The translations under genes were made by a program, and so were the position numbers. The notes under the pieces are model-generated. The model worked only from the letters and a program-made list of their open reading frames with translations, had not been told where the DNA came from and ran no database searches. From the NCBI RefSeq assembly GCF_900112705.1, contig NZ_FOMR01000015.1, positions 1-64,000 on the forward strand: a stretch of DNA of 64,000 bases, given 5' to 3'. Below, piece by piece: positions 7,637-17,455 of this stretch (positions are counted from its first letter, which is position 1; the number at the start of each line of letters is the position of its first letter). The stretch comes from Lentibacillus persicus. Its GTDB lineage: Bacteria > Bacillota > Bacilli > Bacillales > Amphibacillaceae.

Positions 7637-9022
7637 TTAGCGTGATAATAATCCTATTACGAAATATCGTTTCCAGTCCACATTACCATATTTTCCAAAA
7701 TCTTGCCATTCTATATCCCCCAGTTCCAGCGGGGTGATAAATGTGGCGCCGTCACGGAATTGATCATTATCAGCATCAGCAATCATTTCGCCAGGTGTTG
7801 CGCCTTCAGTTATCTCTGTCAGATCATCCATTTCGATGCCGGTTTCCACCGGTTGTTTTGCAAGAAGACCGCTCGTCGTCATCTTCCACAAATGTCCGGC
7901 AAAAACATGGTCTTCCCGCACTGCGGTTGCTTCAGCTGATTCATTCGTCGTTATCGTCAGATCAGCATGGTAGCCGGGGAGTAAATTGTCTTCAGCCGAT
8001 TGCTCTGTCTCTTCGTTCGTATCATTCGCCTGTGGCGGCTCAGATTCCTCAATATCAATTGAGTCTTCAGTTTCGCCCGCATTCGTTGCATCTCCCGGAG
8101 ATGTCTCATCTTCTGCAGCATCATTTTCAGGCGTCTCATCCTGTTGTTCGGTACCTTCTGATGCCTCTTCCAAGCTGGCTGTATATGGATAAACGCTTAT
8201 GCCGTTTACAGTGGTTGCCTCAGGAGTGTTGCTGACATCATTTAAAATGCCTTCCATGATAACATCGTTTTCCCTGACAGCGACTTCAACAGGCATTTCG
8301 GCTTCCACTTCCATGCGTTCGGCTTCTTTTAATTCGCCCTCAGCCTGTAATTCCATACTGCGAATCGTAACAACCGGATTATCGAGCGATTCCGTTATCT
8401 CACTGACCTCGCCCTGATACGGACTTTCGACAGTAATCGTCTCACCGGATGTCTGCAATTCCGATATTTGTGCCTGAACACTGTCAAGTTCGGCTTCCTT
8501 TTGTGCGAGTTCATTTTGTTTTTCTGTTAAATACTGCTCTTGCATATAATTGGCTTCAACCGACTGGCTTCGCATATTCAATGTGCCATTGTCGCCTTCA
8601 AGCTCGGTCTCCATGTCGGTTTCAGGGATGCGGTACGTGGCAATCGATGTGAGTGCTTCTTCAGTGGCCTCAACTTCACCTTCCAATTGCGCCTGCTTCG
8701 TTTCCAATTCGGTCATCGTTTCATAGTAATTCTCTGCCTGATAGGTGAACAAGTCATCGCCCGGATTAACATTCATGCCTTCTTCAACGAGAAATTCGTC
8801 AAAGCTTCCCTGTTCGTCATCGAAATAGATATTGTTTTCTTCAGCTGGTGCCAATACCCCCGCCGTTTCGATCGTTTCATACATATCTTTCACCACTGTC
8901 TCAGACCAGCCTTCAATATAAGACAGCCGAGGCACTTTTTCGACCTCATCCAAATAAACAAGCAAACTATTAATACCAATAAATAAGATGACAGCCGTTA
9001 ATAAAATTTTTCTGCGCTTCAT
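7637..9022 (-). CDS. HlyD/MFP-like membrane-fusion protein (YknX-like)
   Basis: A 461-aa extracytoplasmic adaptor with one N-terminal membrane helix (about 4-22). A lipoyl-type half motif (EEGMNVNPGDDLFTY) comes next, then a long Glu/Gln-rich coiled coil (about 85-195) and a second lipoyl half (VESPYQGEVSEI). The beta-barrel-like part is interrupted by a very acidic, low-complexity insert rich in Asp, Glu, Thr and Asn (about 275-350). The family normally links a membrane transporter to the outside. The ATG at 9022 overlaps the upstream stop (ATGA) and has GGTGG upstream. The GTG at 9031 is less likely. No ABC ATPase or permease follows. Confidence 0.72.
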   Translation of the reverse strand: MKRRKILLTAVILFIGINSLLVYLDEVEKVPRLSYIEGWSETVVKDMYETIETAGVLAPAEENNIYFDDEQGSFDEFLVEEGMNVNPGDDLFTYQAENYYETMTELETKQAQLEGEVEATEEALTSIATYRIPETDMETELEGDNGTLNMRSQSVEANYMQEQYLTEKQNELAQKEAELDSVQAQISELQTSGETITVESPYQGEVSEITESLDNPVVTIRSMELQAEGELKEAERMEVEAEMPVEVAVRENDVIMEGILNDVSNTPEATTVNGISVYPYTASLEEASEGTEQQDETPENDAAEDETSPGDATNAGETEDSIDIEESEPPQANDTNEETEQSAEDNLLPGYHADLTITTNESAEATAVREDHVFAGHLWKMTTSGLLAKQPVETGIEMDDLTEITEGATPGEMIADADNDQFRDGATFITPLELGDIEWQDFGKYGNVDWKRYFVIGLLSR

Positions 9023-9702
9023 CCAAACCACCCGCTTATCAAATCACTGTCCAGAAAAGCCAGCGCCGATACACCGGCCCAGTATAGAATATGTATGCCA
9101 ATGACATTCACCCAGAGCCACACGCGTTTTATATCGGACATAAACCCGATAAATTTCACCTGAAACCAGATAATCCACAGCTGGAATAATGAAATGGCCC
9201 CAAAGAAAAAGATAACCCATGGCAGGTCGGTAAAATAGGATGTGATTATGCCAAATGCCCATGGTGAGGCAAACCAGTCCAGCCCGGCAAAAACGGCAAG
9301 AGGTATCCATAAAACCCGTTCAATCAGCATAACGAGTAAAACAATCTGCTGCATAATAAGCAATTTTCGATACGGGATTTCCGTAATTGCATAGAAGAAC
9401 AATGACGGGATGATTAAAATCAACAAAGCAAATATCGCCCCAAACACCGTTCGGCCGATCACGAACCATATTTTCCCCGCCTCGTATTCAAATGCGTTCA
9501 GTGCTGCAGCTTCAGTTGAAATGATATCTGAGCCGATGCCCAGAATTGCCATCCAGGCATAAACCCCTGCACTGGCAAAAATCAGCAGCGCAAATAGTTT
9601 CCACAAATTTTTCAAGGATTCAGCCCGTTTAAGCGTATATAAATGATCATCAATCGGGAAAAAGAACTTTGCTAGATTTACACGATAAAGCATGAACGAC
9701 AT
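9019..9702 (-). CDS. YIP1-family membrane protein (YknW-like)
   Basis: A 227-aa integral membrane protein with about five hydrophobic segments. The layout matches the YIP1 domain seen in B. subtilis YknW, whose gene precedes the adaptor gene yknX in a four-gene operon protecting against the SdpC toxin. Here the adaptor gene also follows with an ATGA overlap, implying translational coupling. The genes for the ATPase YknY and permease YknZ are absent. The assignment as YknW-like rests on topology and gene pairing and is moderately supported. Confidence 0.65.
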   Translation of the reverse strand: MSFMLYRVNLAKFFFPIDDHLYTLKRAESLKNLWKLFALLIFASAGVYAWMAILGIGSDIISTEAAALNAFEYEAGKIWFVIGRTVFGAIFALLILIIPSLFFYAITEIPYRKLLIMQQIVLLVMLIERVLWIPLAVFAGLDWFASPWAFGIITSYFTDLPWVIFFFGAISLFQLWIIWFQVKFIGFMSDIKRVWLWVNVIGIHILYWAGVSALAFLDSDLISGWFG

Positions 9703-9816
9703 TCCTTTAGTCTGTATTAGTTACATAGGTATAATGTCTATTTTAACGTAATATGACAAAATATCATACTAAATTTATATTTTAAGTGTCATAATAGGTC
9801 GTAATTCCCAGAAGTT

Positions 9817-10989
9817 TTAATAAAAATCAGGGAAAAATGGCTGCTGGTACGGAATAATGGTTTCCAGCTGTTCGATTGCTGCCGTCGGTCCTTGAATCAG
9901 ACCGGCATCAGATAATTCGGTCGGCCGCTTATATCCCATCAGCATGGCTGCAAGCTGCTGAACAGGACAGTAAACAGTATTATCCGGCGCCACATCTGAT
10001 TGAACGTGTACGATGTTTGAATCACGCCCGGTGTGTGCGAGCTGATATATGCCATTGTTTTCCGGTAAAAATGCATCCTCGACCCGGAACGCCACTGAAC
10101 CTGAAGTTCTATTATTAAACGGATAGTCTTTCAGGAATGCTTCGACATCGACAATACGCGCCATAAAATAAGGCTTGATTTTCTGTTCAAAACGCGGTTC
10201 CTCGACAAGCAGCGGGAGGTTGTCATTTTCCGGGACCGTCATTTCAACGGTATCCGCCATTGAGTCATGATTGGCAATAAATTGCATCAAAAGCTTCCTG
10301 GCGTTGAGCGTATTATAAACAAACTCATGAACAATCACTTTCCCCTGATTGACTTTATAAAGGAGATAGCCTTCTGCTTCACCATCCGCATTAAAAGCAG
10401 CCGCTTTATGCCATTTCGCCTTTAAAACACGCTGCTCCCACCATTTTTCATCACGCGTAAGCGGTCCGTTGAAATTTCCGGCATAGTCCGTATAAATGTC
10501 GTGTAAAAGCGCTGTGTCGTCCTTAATGCGGTGCACACTGCCCTCAGTTTTCCAATCCTGCTTTAACGTCTCCAGCGGAATGGTATAGACCTTTTCTGAA
10601 AATGTGTGCTCCCAGCCATACTTCCGGTAAAACGCAAAGGAAAAAGGATGAAGAAATGAAATAGCCTGGCCGGATTCCCGCATATACTGCAGCGCATGAT
10701 ACAGCAAGTCTTTCACCGCTCCCTGCCGGCGAAATTCGGGCCAAGTGGCAACCGAACTGACACCGCCCATCTCAAACGTTTTGCCATTTATGTAACACGT
10801 AAGCGGGATAAGATGGAGTTTAGCCGCCAGCTGGTTATCTGCCATCCATCCCTAAATAATATGCCGCTCTGCTTCTTCACGTTTTTTCTTAATCGCCTCT
10901 TCGGACAACTCATACTGAAAAGCAAATTGCGACAGCGCAAAAATATCACCAGCATCTTCTGTGAGGTTTAGCTGTTTAATATCACGCAT
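9817..10989 (-). pseudogene. Eis-like GNAT acetyltransferase, interrupted by an in-frame TAG
   Basis: Codons 1-45 (start ATG 10989, after GGGGGGAG) and codons 47-390 read as one continuous frame, broken only by TAG at 10852-10854 (codon 46). The product would have a GNAT domain with the acetyl-CoA loop EFRRQGAVKDLL, then a second GNAT-like half and a C-terminal SCP2-type region. In related proteins the stretch reads like IWG, so TGG (Trp) to TAG is the simplest change. ATG at 10845 could restart translation, but it has only a weak upstream site and the protein would lack the first beta strand. A sequencing error is also possible. Confidence 0.78.
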
Positions 10990-11074
10990 CAATGAACTCC
11001 CCCCGGTCATCTTAATATGTCCATCATACAACGTCTTGGAATAAAGTGAAATCAAACGTTTTCTCTAAATATAG

Positions 11075-11112
11075 AAAAAGCCCTCCTCCCGGTAAAGGAA
11101 AGAGAGCTTTTG
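11075..11112 (-). terminator. terminator after rpsI
   Basis: On the minus strand AAAAGCTCTCTTTCC (11098-11112) pairs imperfectly with GGGAGGAGGGCTTTT (11076-11090). A T-rich run follows. It lies just past the rpsI stop and ends the rplM-rpsI transcript. Confidence 0.65.
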
Positions 11113-11124
11113 AAAAAACACTGC

Positions 11125-11517
11125 TTAACGTTTTGAGAACTGTGGGGAACGACGCGCGCCTTTAAGACCGTATTTCTTACGCTCAGTTGCGCGGGAGTCA
11201 CGAGTCAGATAGCCTTCGCGCTTAAGTGTTGCACGATACTCAGGATCTGCTTCCAAGAGTGCGCGTGCAATACCGTGACGGATGGCGCCTGCCTGCCCTG
11301 TGAATCCTCCGCCGTCTACATTAACAAGTACATCGTAAGTACCTTCTGTTTCAGTCGCTTTAAGCGGCTGATTTAGGATAATACGCTGCGTTTCATATGG
11401 GAAATAGTCTTCTGCCTCACGTTTGTTAATGACAACACGGCCGGTCCCTGGAACAAGACGGACACGTGCAGTTGAACGTTTACGGCGTCCGGTGCCGTAG
11501 TATTGAACTTGTGCCAA
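11125..11517 (-). CDS. rpsI: 30S ribosomal protein S9
   Basis: 130 aa, the standard length for S9, a small-subunit head protein. Its basic C terminus ends in SQFSKR and reaches toward the P-site tRNA. The N-terminal [14 protein letters not shown] and the [19 protein letters not shown] block are diagnostic. It is 19 bp downstream of rplM, forming the conserved L13-S9 operon with a strong ribosome-binding site between the genes. Confidence 0.98.
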   Translation of the reverse strand: MAQVQYYGTGRRKRSTARVRLVPGTGRVVINKREAEDYFPYETQRIILNQPLKATETEGTYDVLVNVDGGGFTGQAGAIRHGIARALLEADPEYRATLKREGYLTRDSRATERKKYGLKGARRSPQFSKR

Positions 11518-11536
11518 ATTGGTTTACCTCCTTTTA

Positions 11537-11974
11537 TTATCCGCGAAGCTCGTAAACTTCTGGTTTTTGTGCTTGATGATTATGCTCGGAACCTCTGTAA
11601 ACGTGCAGCTTCTTAGCCATTTTTCGTCCTAATGGGCCTTTAGGAAGCATGCCGCGGACAGTTGTTTCCATCATTTTCTCAGGATGGTTGCGAAGCATTT
11701 CATTAGCTGAACGTGCTTTCAAACCGCCTGGGTGGTTTGAGTGTCGATAGTACATTTTGTCTGTCAGTTTCTTTCCTGTCAATTCTACTTTATCAGCGTT
11801 AATTACGATGATGTGATCACCAGTATCAGCGTGTGGTGTGTAAGTTGGTTTATGCTTTCCGCGAAGGATTGCAGCAACTTCACTTGCTAAACGGCCAAGA
11901 CGCTTGCCTTCAGCATCCACAACATACCATTTGCGTTCAATGTTAGCTTCATTTGCCATGAACGTTGTGCGCAT
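11537..11974 (-). CDS. rplM: 50S ribosomal protein L13
   Basis: 145 aa, an early-assembly large-subunit protein. The N-terminal [20 protein letters not shown] and the motif [17 protein letters not shown] are typical. The ATG at 11974 has TTGGAGGG upstream. The upstream in-frame start at 11989 would bury that site and is rejected. First gene of the rplM-rpsI operon, with its own promoter at 12093-12121. Confidence 0.98.
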   Translation of the reverse strand: MRTTFMANEANIERKWYVVDAEGKRLGRLASEVAAILRGKHKPTYTPHADTGDHIIVINADKVELTGKKLTDKMYYRHSNHPGGLKARSANEMLRNHPEKMMETTVRGMLPKGPLGRKMAKKLHVYRGSEHNHQAQKPEVYELRG

Positions 11975-11989
11975 GATGTTTCCCTCCAA

Positions 11990-12085
11990 TTACTTTCATT
12001 TCGTTTCATAGTCGTTTTTTTCATTTCGCTATATTTCATCACAATTAGTTTTCCGGGGCTAATCGTGGTTTTGAAATAAAATGCC
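11990..12085 (-). promoter_or_regulatory. rplM 5' leader (possible L13 autoregulatory RNA)
   Basis: The transcript from the promoter at 12093-12121 has a leader of about 100 nt before the rplM ribosome-binding site. Firmicutes often carry an L13-binding leader RNA at this position. I see a GC-rich stretch (TAGCCCCGGAAAAC) but could not fold it convincingly by eye, so the call rests mainly on position. Confidence 0.35.
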
Positions 12086-12092
12086 ACAAATC

Positions 12093-12121
12093 ATCATATA
12101 CCAGAAGCGTATGAATGTCAA
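12093..12121 (-). promoter_or_regulatory. sigma-A promoter of rplM-rpsI
   Basis: The minus strand shows a perfect TTGACA (12116-12121), a 17-bp spacer and TATGAT (12093-12098). It separates the rplM operon from the truA/ecf unit, which is consistent with the repeat-filled gap upstream. Confidence 0.8.
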
Positions 12122-12200
12122 GCGTTGCGAGCATTTTTATAATTAACGTAAAATCCATAAACTGCGACGTACTTTAAAATAGAAGTGGCTCTTCGGCTAT

Positions 12201-12483
12201 CGCTCCGGAAATACACTCCGCTTTTCGCGGGCGGCTGGTGAGCCCCTTCGTGCTGGCGCACTTCAGTGTCTCACCTATGCCTTTGCTCCCGCAGAAGTCT
12301 TCGTGTATTTCCTTCGCTATGGTTGGCTTGATCGCATAGCACTACAGAAACAGTAAGCATCCTGAAGACCCCGCAAGAAAGGTTCAAGGCTAAGACCGCC
12401 ACGTCCTGTGGCAACGCCTTTGTGACCAACATCTGTTGGCCCGAGGCCGTGCCCATGGAAAGCGAAGTATATTAGCGGAGCGG
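12201..12483. repeat. R1 element, inverted double copy (R1b)
   Basis: Left unit 12201-12319 has the core CGCTCCGGAAATACACT, then CGCGGGCGGCTGGTGAGCC, then CCCGCAGAAGTCT. Right unit 12357-12483 is in the opposite orientation and diverged (minus strand CTCCGCTAATATACTTCGC, then GGGCACGGCCTCGGGCC, then CTTGCGGGGTCTTC). The two units face each other across about 37 bp. A 61-codon ORF inside is a by-product of the repeat. The element fills the gap between truA and the rplM promoter. The rest of 12484-12666 shows nothing. Confidence 0.7.
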
Positions 12484-12666
12484 CTTTTAGGTCTTAACGA
12501 TAATCAGAATGAGATTTTCACTACTTCGCACTTTCCATCAACTTCGAATACGAAAGTTAGACCGTAGCAAAGTATGGAAAAGTGCCTTTCCTCAACTCCT
12601 GAATGCTTATCACATTTTGTCGATTATTGCCCGGGAAATGTCGGGAATTTTGCTGTTTATTCGAGA

Positions 12667-13413
12667 TTAATCCTCGTTATAGGTGACTTTCCAAAGATAC
12701 AATCCTTGAGGCGGGACGGTATCACCGGCGGATTGTCTGTCGTGCTTGTTAAACAGCTTCCCGATATCTGAAGCGGCCAATTTGCCGCGGCCGACATCCA
12801 GCAGCGTGCCGACAATGATCCTGACCATATTGTATAAAAAGCCGTCACCCCGCAGGATGAATTCAAATCGGCTGCCTTTCCGGAAACATGAAACCTCGTA
12901 CAATGTACGCACCTTGCTCCCGACCGTTTCCGATTTAGCAGATGAAAAGGTCGTGAAATCATGTGTCCCTTCAAAATAGCCGGCGGCCTGCTGCATTTTC
13001 TTAATATCAAGCTCATACGGGTATTGATAAATATAATTTTGCTGAAAGACATCCCGTTCGCGTTCATTTAAAATATAATAGCGATACTCCTTTTCTTTAG
13101 CATCAAAGCGGGCATGAAAGGAATCGTGTACGTGTGCTGCTTCGTTTACATGCAAATCGGTTGGGAGCAGCGAATTGAGTGCCCGTTTCCACTCGGCAGG
13201 CGTCAAATGATAGTTTGAATCAAAGTGGAATGTCTGACCTTTAGCGTGTACACCTGCATCGGTTCGGCCTGATGAAAAAATACGCACAGACTCGCCTTTA
13301 TGAATTTTCCTCAGTGCTTTATTGATTTCACCTTCAACCGTGCGTGCCCTGGGCTGAATCTGCATGCCTGAAAAATTAGTCCCATCATAGCTTATGACAC
13401 ATTTTATTCTCAT
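12667..13413 (-). CDS. truA: tRNA pseudouridine(38-40) synthase TruA
   Basis: 248 aa. It isomerises uridines 38, 39 and 40 in the anticodon arm of tRNAs. The catalytic Asp lies in SGRTDAGVHA (D52), and the N-terminal YDGTNFSGMQIQ and RTVEGEI are typical. The last gene of the ecfA1-ecfA2-ecfT-truA run, starting 17 bp after ecfT. The same order is found in Bacillus. Confidence 0.97.
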   Translation of the reverse strand: MRIKCVISYDGTNFSGMQIQPRARTVEGEINKALRKIHKGESVRIFSSGRTDAGVHAKGQTFHFDSNYHLTPAEWKRALNSLLPTDLHVNEAAHVHDSFHARFDAKEKEYRYYILNERERDVFQQNYIYQYPYELDIKKMQQAAGYFEGTHDFTTFSSAKSETVGSKVRTLYEVSCFRKGSRFEFILRGDGFLYNMVRIIVGTLLDVGRGKLAASDIGKLFNKHDRQSAGDTVPPQGLYLWKVTYNED

Positions 13414-13429
13414 GGTGATCCAGCCCTTT

Positions 13430-14230
13430 CTAATAGCTTCGTGTAAAAAATAGTGCAGCGGTTGTCAAAATGAATAAAAGAAAGATTAGAAGATCCCGTT
13501 TTTCAAGCTTCAATTCGCGCAATTTAGTTCGTCCTTCTCCGCCTTGATAGCCGCGGGCCTCCATTGCCATTGCCAATTCCTCAGCACGTTTGAAGGCACT
13601 GACAAACAACGGGACCAGCAATGGAACGACAGCTTTCATGCGCTCTTTTAACGGTCCGGTGCGAAAGTCAACACCACGGGAAGCTTGTGCTCGCGATATC
13701 TTTTCCGTCTCCTGCATGAGTGTTGGAATAAACCGTAATGAAATCGACATCATCAACGCCAGCTCATGCACCGGGAACCTTATCTTTTTTAGCGGGTGCA
13801 GCATATCTTCAATGCCGTCCGTGATTTCAATCGGGGTCGTGGTCAATGTAAGCAAAGATGTGACAAGAATAAGCAGGAAAAACCGCATAGATATGGCAAA
13901 ACCTTGTATAATAGCGCCTGAATAAATGCTGAATCCAAAAATATCAACTAAAACGGTTCCCTGATTCGTAACAATTAAGTGCAGTATAAATGTAAACCCA
14001 ATCAAAAACCACACCGGTGTCAGCCCTTTTAATATAAAACGGATCGGTATGCGGGTTGTTATCATACTGGCCAGTGCAAAAGCAGTCAAGACACTGTAAC
14101 TTATGACGGTGTTGGCCAAAAACACAATAAATACAAAGAAGAAGATGACCGTCATCTTCGTTCGGGGGTCGAGCCGGTGAACGAGTGAATTCCCCGGGAC
14201 ATACTGACCAATAATCAACATATTATTCAT
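13430..14230 (-). CDS. ecfT: energy-coupling factor transporter transmembrane protein EcfT
   Basis: 266 aa. The membrane scaffold of the group II ECF vitamin transporter. It couples ATP hydrolysis by EcfA1/EcfA2 to interchangeable substrate-binding S components encoded elsewhere. Several hydrophobic segments precede two cytoplasmic coupling motifs of the Ala-Arg-Gly type (SRGVDFR and EARGYQGG). The start overlaps the ecfA2 stop by eight bases, so the two are probably translationally coupled. Confidence 0.95.
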   Translation of the reverse strand: MNNMLIIGQYVPGNSLVHRLDPRTKMTVIFFFVFIVFLANTVISYSVLTAFALASMITTRIPIRFILKGLTPVWFLIGFTFILHLIVTNQGTVLVDIFGFSIYSGAIIQGFAISMRFFLLILVTSLLTLTTTPIEITDGIEDMLHPLKKIRFPVHELALMMSISLRFIPTLMQETEKISRAQASRGVDFRTGPLKERMKAVVPLLVPLFVSAFKRAEELAMAMEARGYQGGEGRTKLRELKLEKRDLLIFLLFILTTAALFFTRSY

Positions 14231-15095
14231 TGGTCAGCCCCCCTTTAAGAATTTGCCTGATGTCACTGGCGAGCTCGGCCGGAGACTGACGCCGGTAAGG
14301 TATGTCATAACCAAACTGTTCGGAAAACTTGTTGATGAACTGCACCATCTCAGGCACATCAAGCTGAACCTTGTGCAGCGCATCTCGCTGAGTCAGCACC
14401 TCTTCCGGCTTGCCTTCCATATATTTTGTGCCATCATTTAAAATAACAACATTATCGGCATATTTGACAGCATCTTCCATGCTGTGCGTCACAAGTATCG
14501 TTGTCATTCCCTCTTGATGATGCAGATTATAAAACATATCCATCATTTCACGTTGGCCGCGTGGGTCAAGACCCGCGGTCGGTTCATCCAGGACGAGCAC
14601 TTCCGGTTCGGTGGCAAGCACACCCGCTATTGCAACGCGCCGCATTTGCCCGCCGCTTAAATCAAATGGCGAGCGCTCCAGCAGTTCGTCTGACAACCCC
14701 ACTACAGGTGTCAGCTGCTCGATGCGTTTATTTATCTCTGCTTGCGGAACACCGAAATTATGCGGACCGAACGCAATATCCTTTTTGACGGTTTCCTCAA
14801 ACAATTGATGTTCAGGATACTGGAAAACCACCCCGACCCGGCTGCGCAAACTTTTCAGCTCGTCCGGTTTCTGGTCTTGTGTCAGGTGGTAATCACCAAT
14901 GATGACCTCGCCCTTTGTCGGACGGACCAAGCCATTTAAATGCTGGATGAGTGTTGATTTCCCTGAGCCTGTATGACCGATAACTGCTGTAAAAGAACCC
15001 GATGGAATGAAAAGTGATAAGTCCGCAATCGCCTTATGTTCAAAGGGGGTTTTAGCCTGATAAATGTAACTTACGTTGTTGAATGTGATGTCCAT
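14223..15095 (-). CDS. ecfA2: energy-coupling factor ABC ATPase EcfA2
   Basis: 290 aa. The second ATPase of the ECF module. Walker A is GHTGSGKST (40-48), the signature is [10 protein letters not shown], Walker B is [12 protein letters not shown] and the switch His is in VTHSMED. A C-terminal extension typical of EcfA proteins follows. GGAGG precedes the ATG at 15095, which lies inside the end of ecfA1 (25-bp overlap). Forms a heterodimer with EcfA1. Confidence 0.96.
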   Translation of the reverse strand: MDITFNNVSYIYQAKTPFEHKAIADLSLFIPSGSFTAVIGHTGSGKSTLIQHLNGLVRPTKGEVIIGDYHLTQDQKPDELKSLRSRVGVVFQYPEHQLFEETVKKDIAFGPHNFGVPQAEINKRIEQLTPVVGLSDELLERSPFDLSGGQMRRVAIAGVLATEPEVLVLDEPTAGLDPRGQREMMDMFYNLHHQEGMTTILVTHSMEDAVKYADNVVILNDGTKYMEGKPEEVLTQRDALHKVQLDVPEMVQFINKFSEQFGYDIPYRRQSPAELASDIRQILKGGLTNE

Positions 15096-15910
15096 AGTTC
15101 CTCCAGCAGCTCCTCATGACTTAAGGCTTCATTTGTTATCGTCACACCCGCATGTCGCAGTTCATCTGACAACGTTGCAATAAAAGGAATATCCAGTCCG
15201 ATTTCGCGAAGTTCTGCCTTCTTGGCAAAAATCTCCCTCGGAACTGCTTCATCCCATATTTCACCATTATTCATTACAATGACACGCTCAGCCTGTACAA
15301 CTTCCTGCAGGTCGTGCGTAATCGTAATAAGCGAGAGGTTGCGTTCTTCCTGTACGTTTGTCACAGTTTTCATTATATCTCTTCGGCCGCGGGGGTCAAG
15401 CATAGCGGTCGCCTCATCAAGTATAAGAACTTGCGGGAAAATTGCCAGAACACTTGCAATCGCAACACGCTGTTTCTGGCCTCCTGAAAGCTTGTGTGGC
15501 TCAGTCAAACGGTAGGAATCCATACTGACCGCTTTTAAGGTATTGTCAATCCGCTTCACCATCTCATCTCTTTCAATCCCCCGATTCTCCATGCCGAACG
15601 CAACATCGTCCTGAACGGTGGTTCCGACAAATTGGTTATCGGGGTTTTGAAAGACCATTCCGACGTCTTTACGAATCTCCCAGATTGATTCCTGGGTCAA
15701 CTGCCTGCCATTGATGATGATTTCACCCTCTTGCGGAAAGAGGAGACCATTCATCAGTTTGGCGATTGTAGACTTACCTGAACCATTATGACCGATAATG
15801 GCAGCTGCTTCATTCTGATAAATTTCAAATGAGCAGTCTTTTAAAACCCAAGGCTGCTCTTCTCCATATCGAAAGGATACATTTTTGAATTCAACTAGTT
15901 TCTCCCGCAT
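15071..15910 (-). CDS. ecfA1: energy-coupling factor ABC ATPase EcfA1
   Basis: 279 aa. Walker A is GHNGSGKST (about 40-48), the Q-loop is [12 protein letters not shown], the signature is [10 protein letters not shown] and Walker B is [12 protein letters not shown]. The start at 15910 ([13 protein letters not shown]) follows GAGGGGGAG with good spacing. An upstream in-frame start at 15964 would include the ribosome-binding site and is rejected. First gene of the ecf module, separated from rplQ by a palindromic region. Confidence 0.95.
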   Translation of the reverse strand: MREKLVEFKNVSFRYGEEQPWVLKDCSFEIYQNEAAAIIGHNGSGKSTIAKLMNGLLFPQEGEIIINGRQLTQESIWEIRKDVGMVFQNPDNQFVGTTVQDDVAFGMENRGIERDEMVKRIDNTLKAVSMDSYRLTEPHKLSGGQKQRVAIASVLAIFPQVLILDEATAMLDPRGRRDIMKTVTNVQEERNLSLITITHDLQEVVQAERVIVMNNGEIWDEAVPREIFAKKAELREIGLDIPFIATLSDELRHAGVTITNEALSHEELLEELWTSHSTT

Positions 15911-15943
15911 CTCCGCTCCCCCTCTTTCTAAACCAAACGATGC

Positions 15944-16058
15944 AAAAAAAGGGCCTGGATTCACCTCATGGAAGAGATTCTGTCCTGCCCTTAAAGAGGA
16001 TGTTCAAAAGACCGGTAAAAAAGACACAAATTGGCCCTTTTTAGCCTCCTTTTGAACA
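15944..16058. repeat. nested inverted repeats between rplQ and ecfA1
   Basis: Two interlocked inverted repeats occur here. AAAAAGGGCC (about 15945-15954) pairs with GGCCCTTTTT (about 16033-16042), and TGTTCAAAAG (16001-16010) pairs with CTTTTGAACA (16049-16058). They cannot all pair at once, so alternative folds are possible. The position after rplQ fits a terminator or attenuator at the end of the alpha operon. Confidence 0.55.
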
Positions 16059-16080
16059 CGCACTTGCCGTATCGCCTGAA

Positions 16081-16434
16081 TTAAACGAGTTCGATGATTG
16101 CCATTTTTGCGCCATCGCCCTGACGTGGTCCAAGCTTAAGAACACGCGTGTAGCCGCCTTGTCGGTCTTCATAACGTCCAGCGATGTCATCAAACAATTT
16201 TTGAAGAACTGATTCGTCTTCATTCGCATCTTGATCATACAGGAAAGATGCTGCCTGGCGACGTGCGTGAAGATCACCACGTTTGCCAAGTGTAATCATT
16301 TTTTCTGCTGTAGACTTCAGGTCTTTGGCCTTAGCTTCTGTCGTTTCGATACGTTCGTGGATGATTAAATCAGAAGTAAGGTTACGAAGCATTGCCATTC
16401 GATGGTCTGTCGTCCGTCCTAGTTTTCTGGCCAT
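16081..16434 (-). CDS. rplQ: 50S ribosomal protein L17
   Basis: 117 aa. A large-subunit protein near the exit tunnel. Starts [19 protein letters not shown] and contains the typical [16 protein letters not shown]. Last ribosomal gene of the alpha operon, 43 bp after rpoA, with a good ribosome-binding site. Short form, as in other Bacilli. Confidence 0.98.
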   Translation of the reverse strand: MARKLGRTTDHRMAMLRNLTSDLIIHERIETTEAKAKDLKSTAEKMITLGKRGDLHARRQAASFLYDQDANEDESVLQKLFDDIAGRYEDRQGGYTRVLKLGPRQGDGAKMAIIELV

Positions 16435-16477
16435 GGACTATCCCTCCCTTTCCTGTTGCTAAGTTGCTTTGACTGTA

Positions 16478-17422
16478 TTAGTCGTCATCACGTAAACCTA
16501 AGCCTAAGTCGTCAAGCTTTTCTTTCACTTCTTCAAGTGACTTGCGGCCAAGGTTGCGCACTTTCATCATGTCTTCTTCCGATTTGTTGGAAAGCTCTTG
16601 CACTGTATTGATTCCGGCGCGTTTCAGACAGTTGTAGGACCTTACAGAAAGATCAAGTTCTTCAATCGTCATTTCCATAACTTTTTCCTTCTGGTCTTCC
16701 TCTTTCTCAACCATGATTTCGGCTTTCTGGGCTTCATCCGTCAAACCTATAAAGATATTAAGATGTTCGTTAAACACCTTAGCACCTAAGGAGACAGCTT
16801 CTTCCGGACGGATGCTTCCATCTGTCCAGACATCCATTGTCAGCTTATCATAGTTGGTCACTTGCCCAACACGCGTATTCTCAACTTGATACGTAACACG
16901 TGTGACAGGTGTAAAAATCGAATCGACCGGAATGACGCCGATTGGCTGTTCGTCACGTTTGTTTGCTTCTGCCGGACGATAGCCACGACCTTGCTCTGCT
17001 GTTATTTTCATATGCAGGTTTCCATTGCCGTTGATTGTCGCAATCTCCAATTCCGGATTCAATACTTCTACATCACTGTCATAGGTCAAATCTGCAGCCG
17101 TAACTTTTCCTTCTCCCTGCACATCAATCTCCAATGTCTTAACATCATCAGAGTAAATTTTCAATGCAAGCTTTTTCAAGTTCAAAATAATCGATGTGAC
17201 ATCTTCAACAACCCCCTGGATTGTTGAGAATTCATGCTGAACACCATCAATTTGAACCGAGGTAACAGCAGCACCCGGAAGTGAGGAAAGCAGGATACGA
17301 CGCAAGGAGTTTCCTAAAGTAGTACCATATCCACGTTCAAGCGGTTCGACGACGAACTTTCCATATGTCGCATCATCGGTAATCTCTACGGTCTCTATCC
17401 CCGGTTTTTCAATTTCGATCAT
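16478..17422 (-). CDS. rpoA: RNA polymerase alpha subunit
   Basis: 314 aa. The N-terminal domain (about 1-230) dimerises and nucleates polymerase assembly ([17 protein letters not shown]). After a linker, the C-terminal domain (about 250-314) has [14 protein letters not shown] and [13 protein letters not shown], which contact UP elements and regulators. It sits between rpsK and rplQ as in Bacillus. rpsD is not in the operon, as is normal for Bacilli. Confidence 0.99.
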   Translation of the reverse strand: MIEIEKPGIETVEITDDATYGKFVVEPLERGYGTTLGNSLRRILLSSLPGAAVTSVQIDGVQHEFSTIQGVVEDVTSIILNLKKLALKIYSDDVKTLEIDVQGEGKVTAADLTYDSDVEVLNPELEIATINGNGNLHMKITAEQGRGYRPAEANKRDEQPIGVIPVDSIFTPVTRVTYQVENTRVGQVTNYDKLTMDVWTDGSIRPEEAVSLGAKVFNEHLNIFIGLTDEAQKAEIMVEKEEDQKEKVMEMTIEELDLSVRSYNCLKRAGINTVQELSNKSEEDMMKVRNLGRKSLEEVKEKLDDLGLGLRDDD

Positions 17423-17455
17423 TCTGTAAAACCCTCCTTTAAAACGTCGAAATCC

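Noticed and set aside
12271-12456. 61-codon minus-strand ORF between rplM and truA
   Set aside because: It is entirely inside the R1b repeat, has no ribosome-binding site and reflects the repeat sequence.
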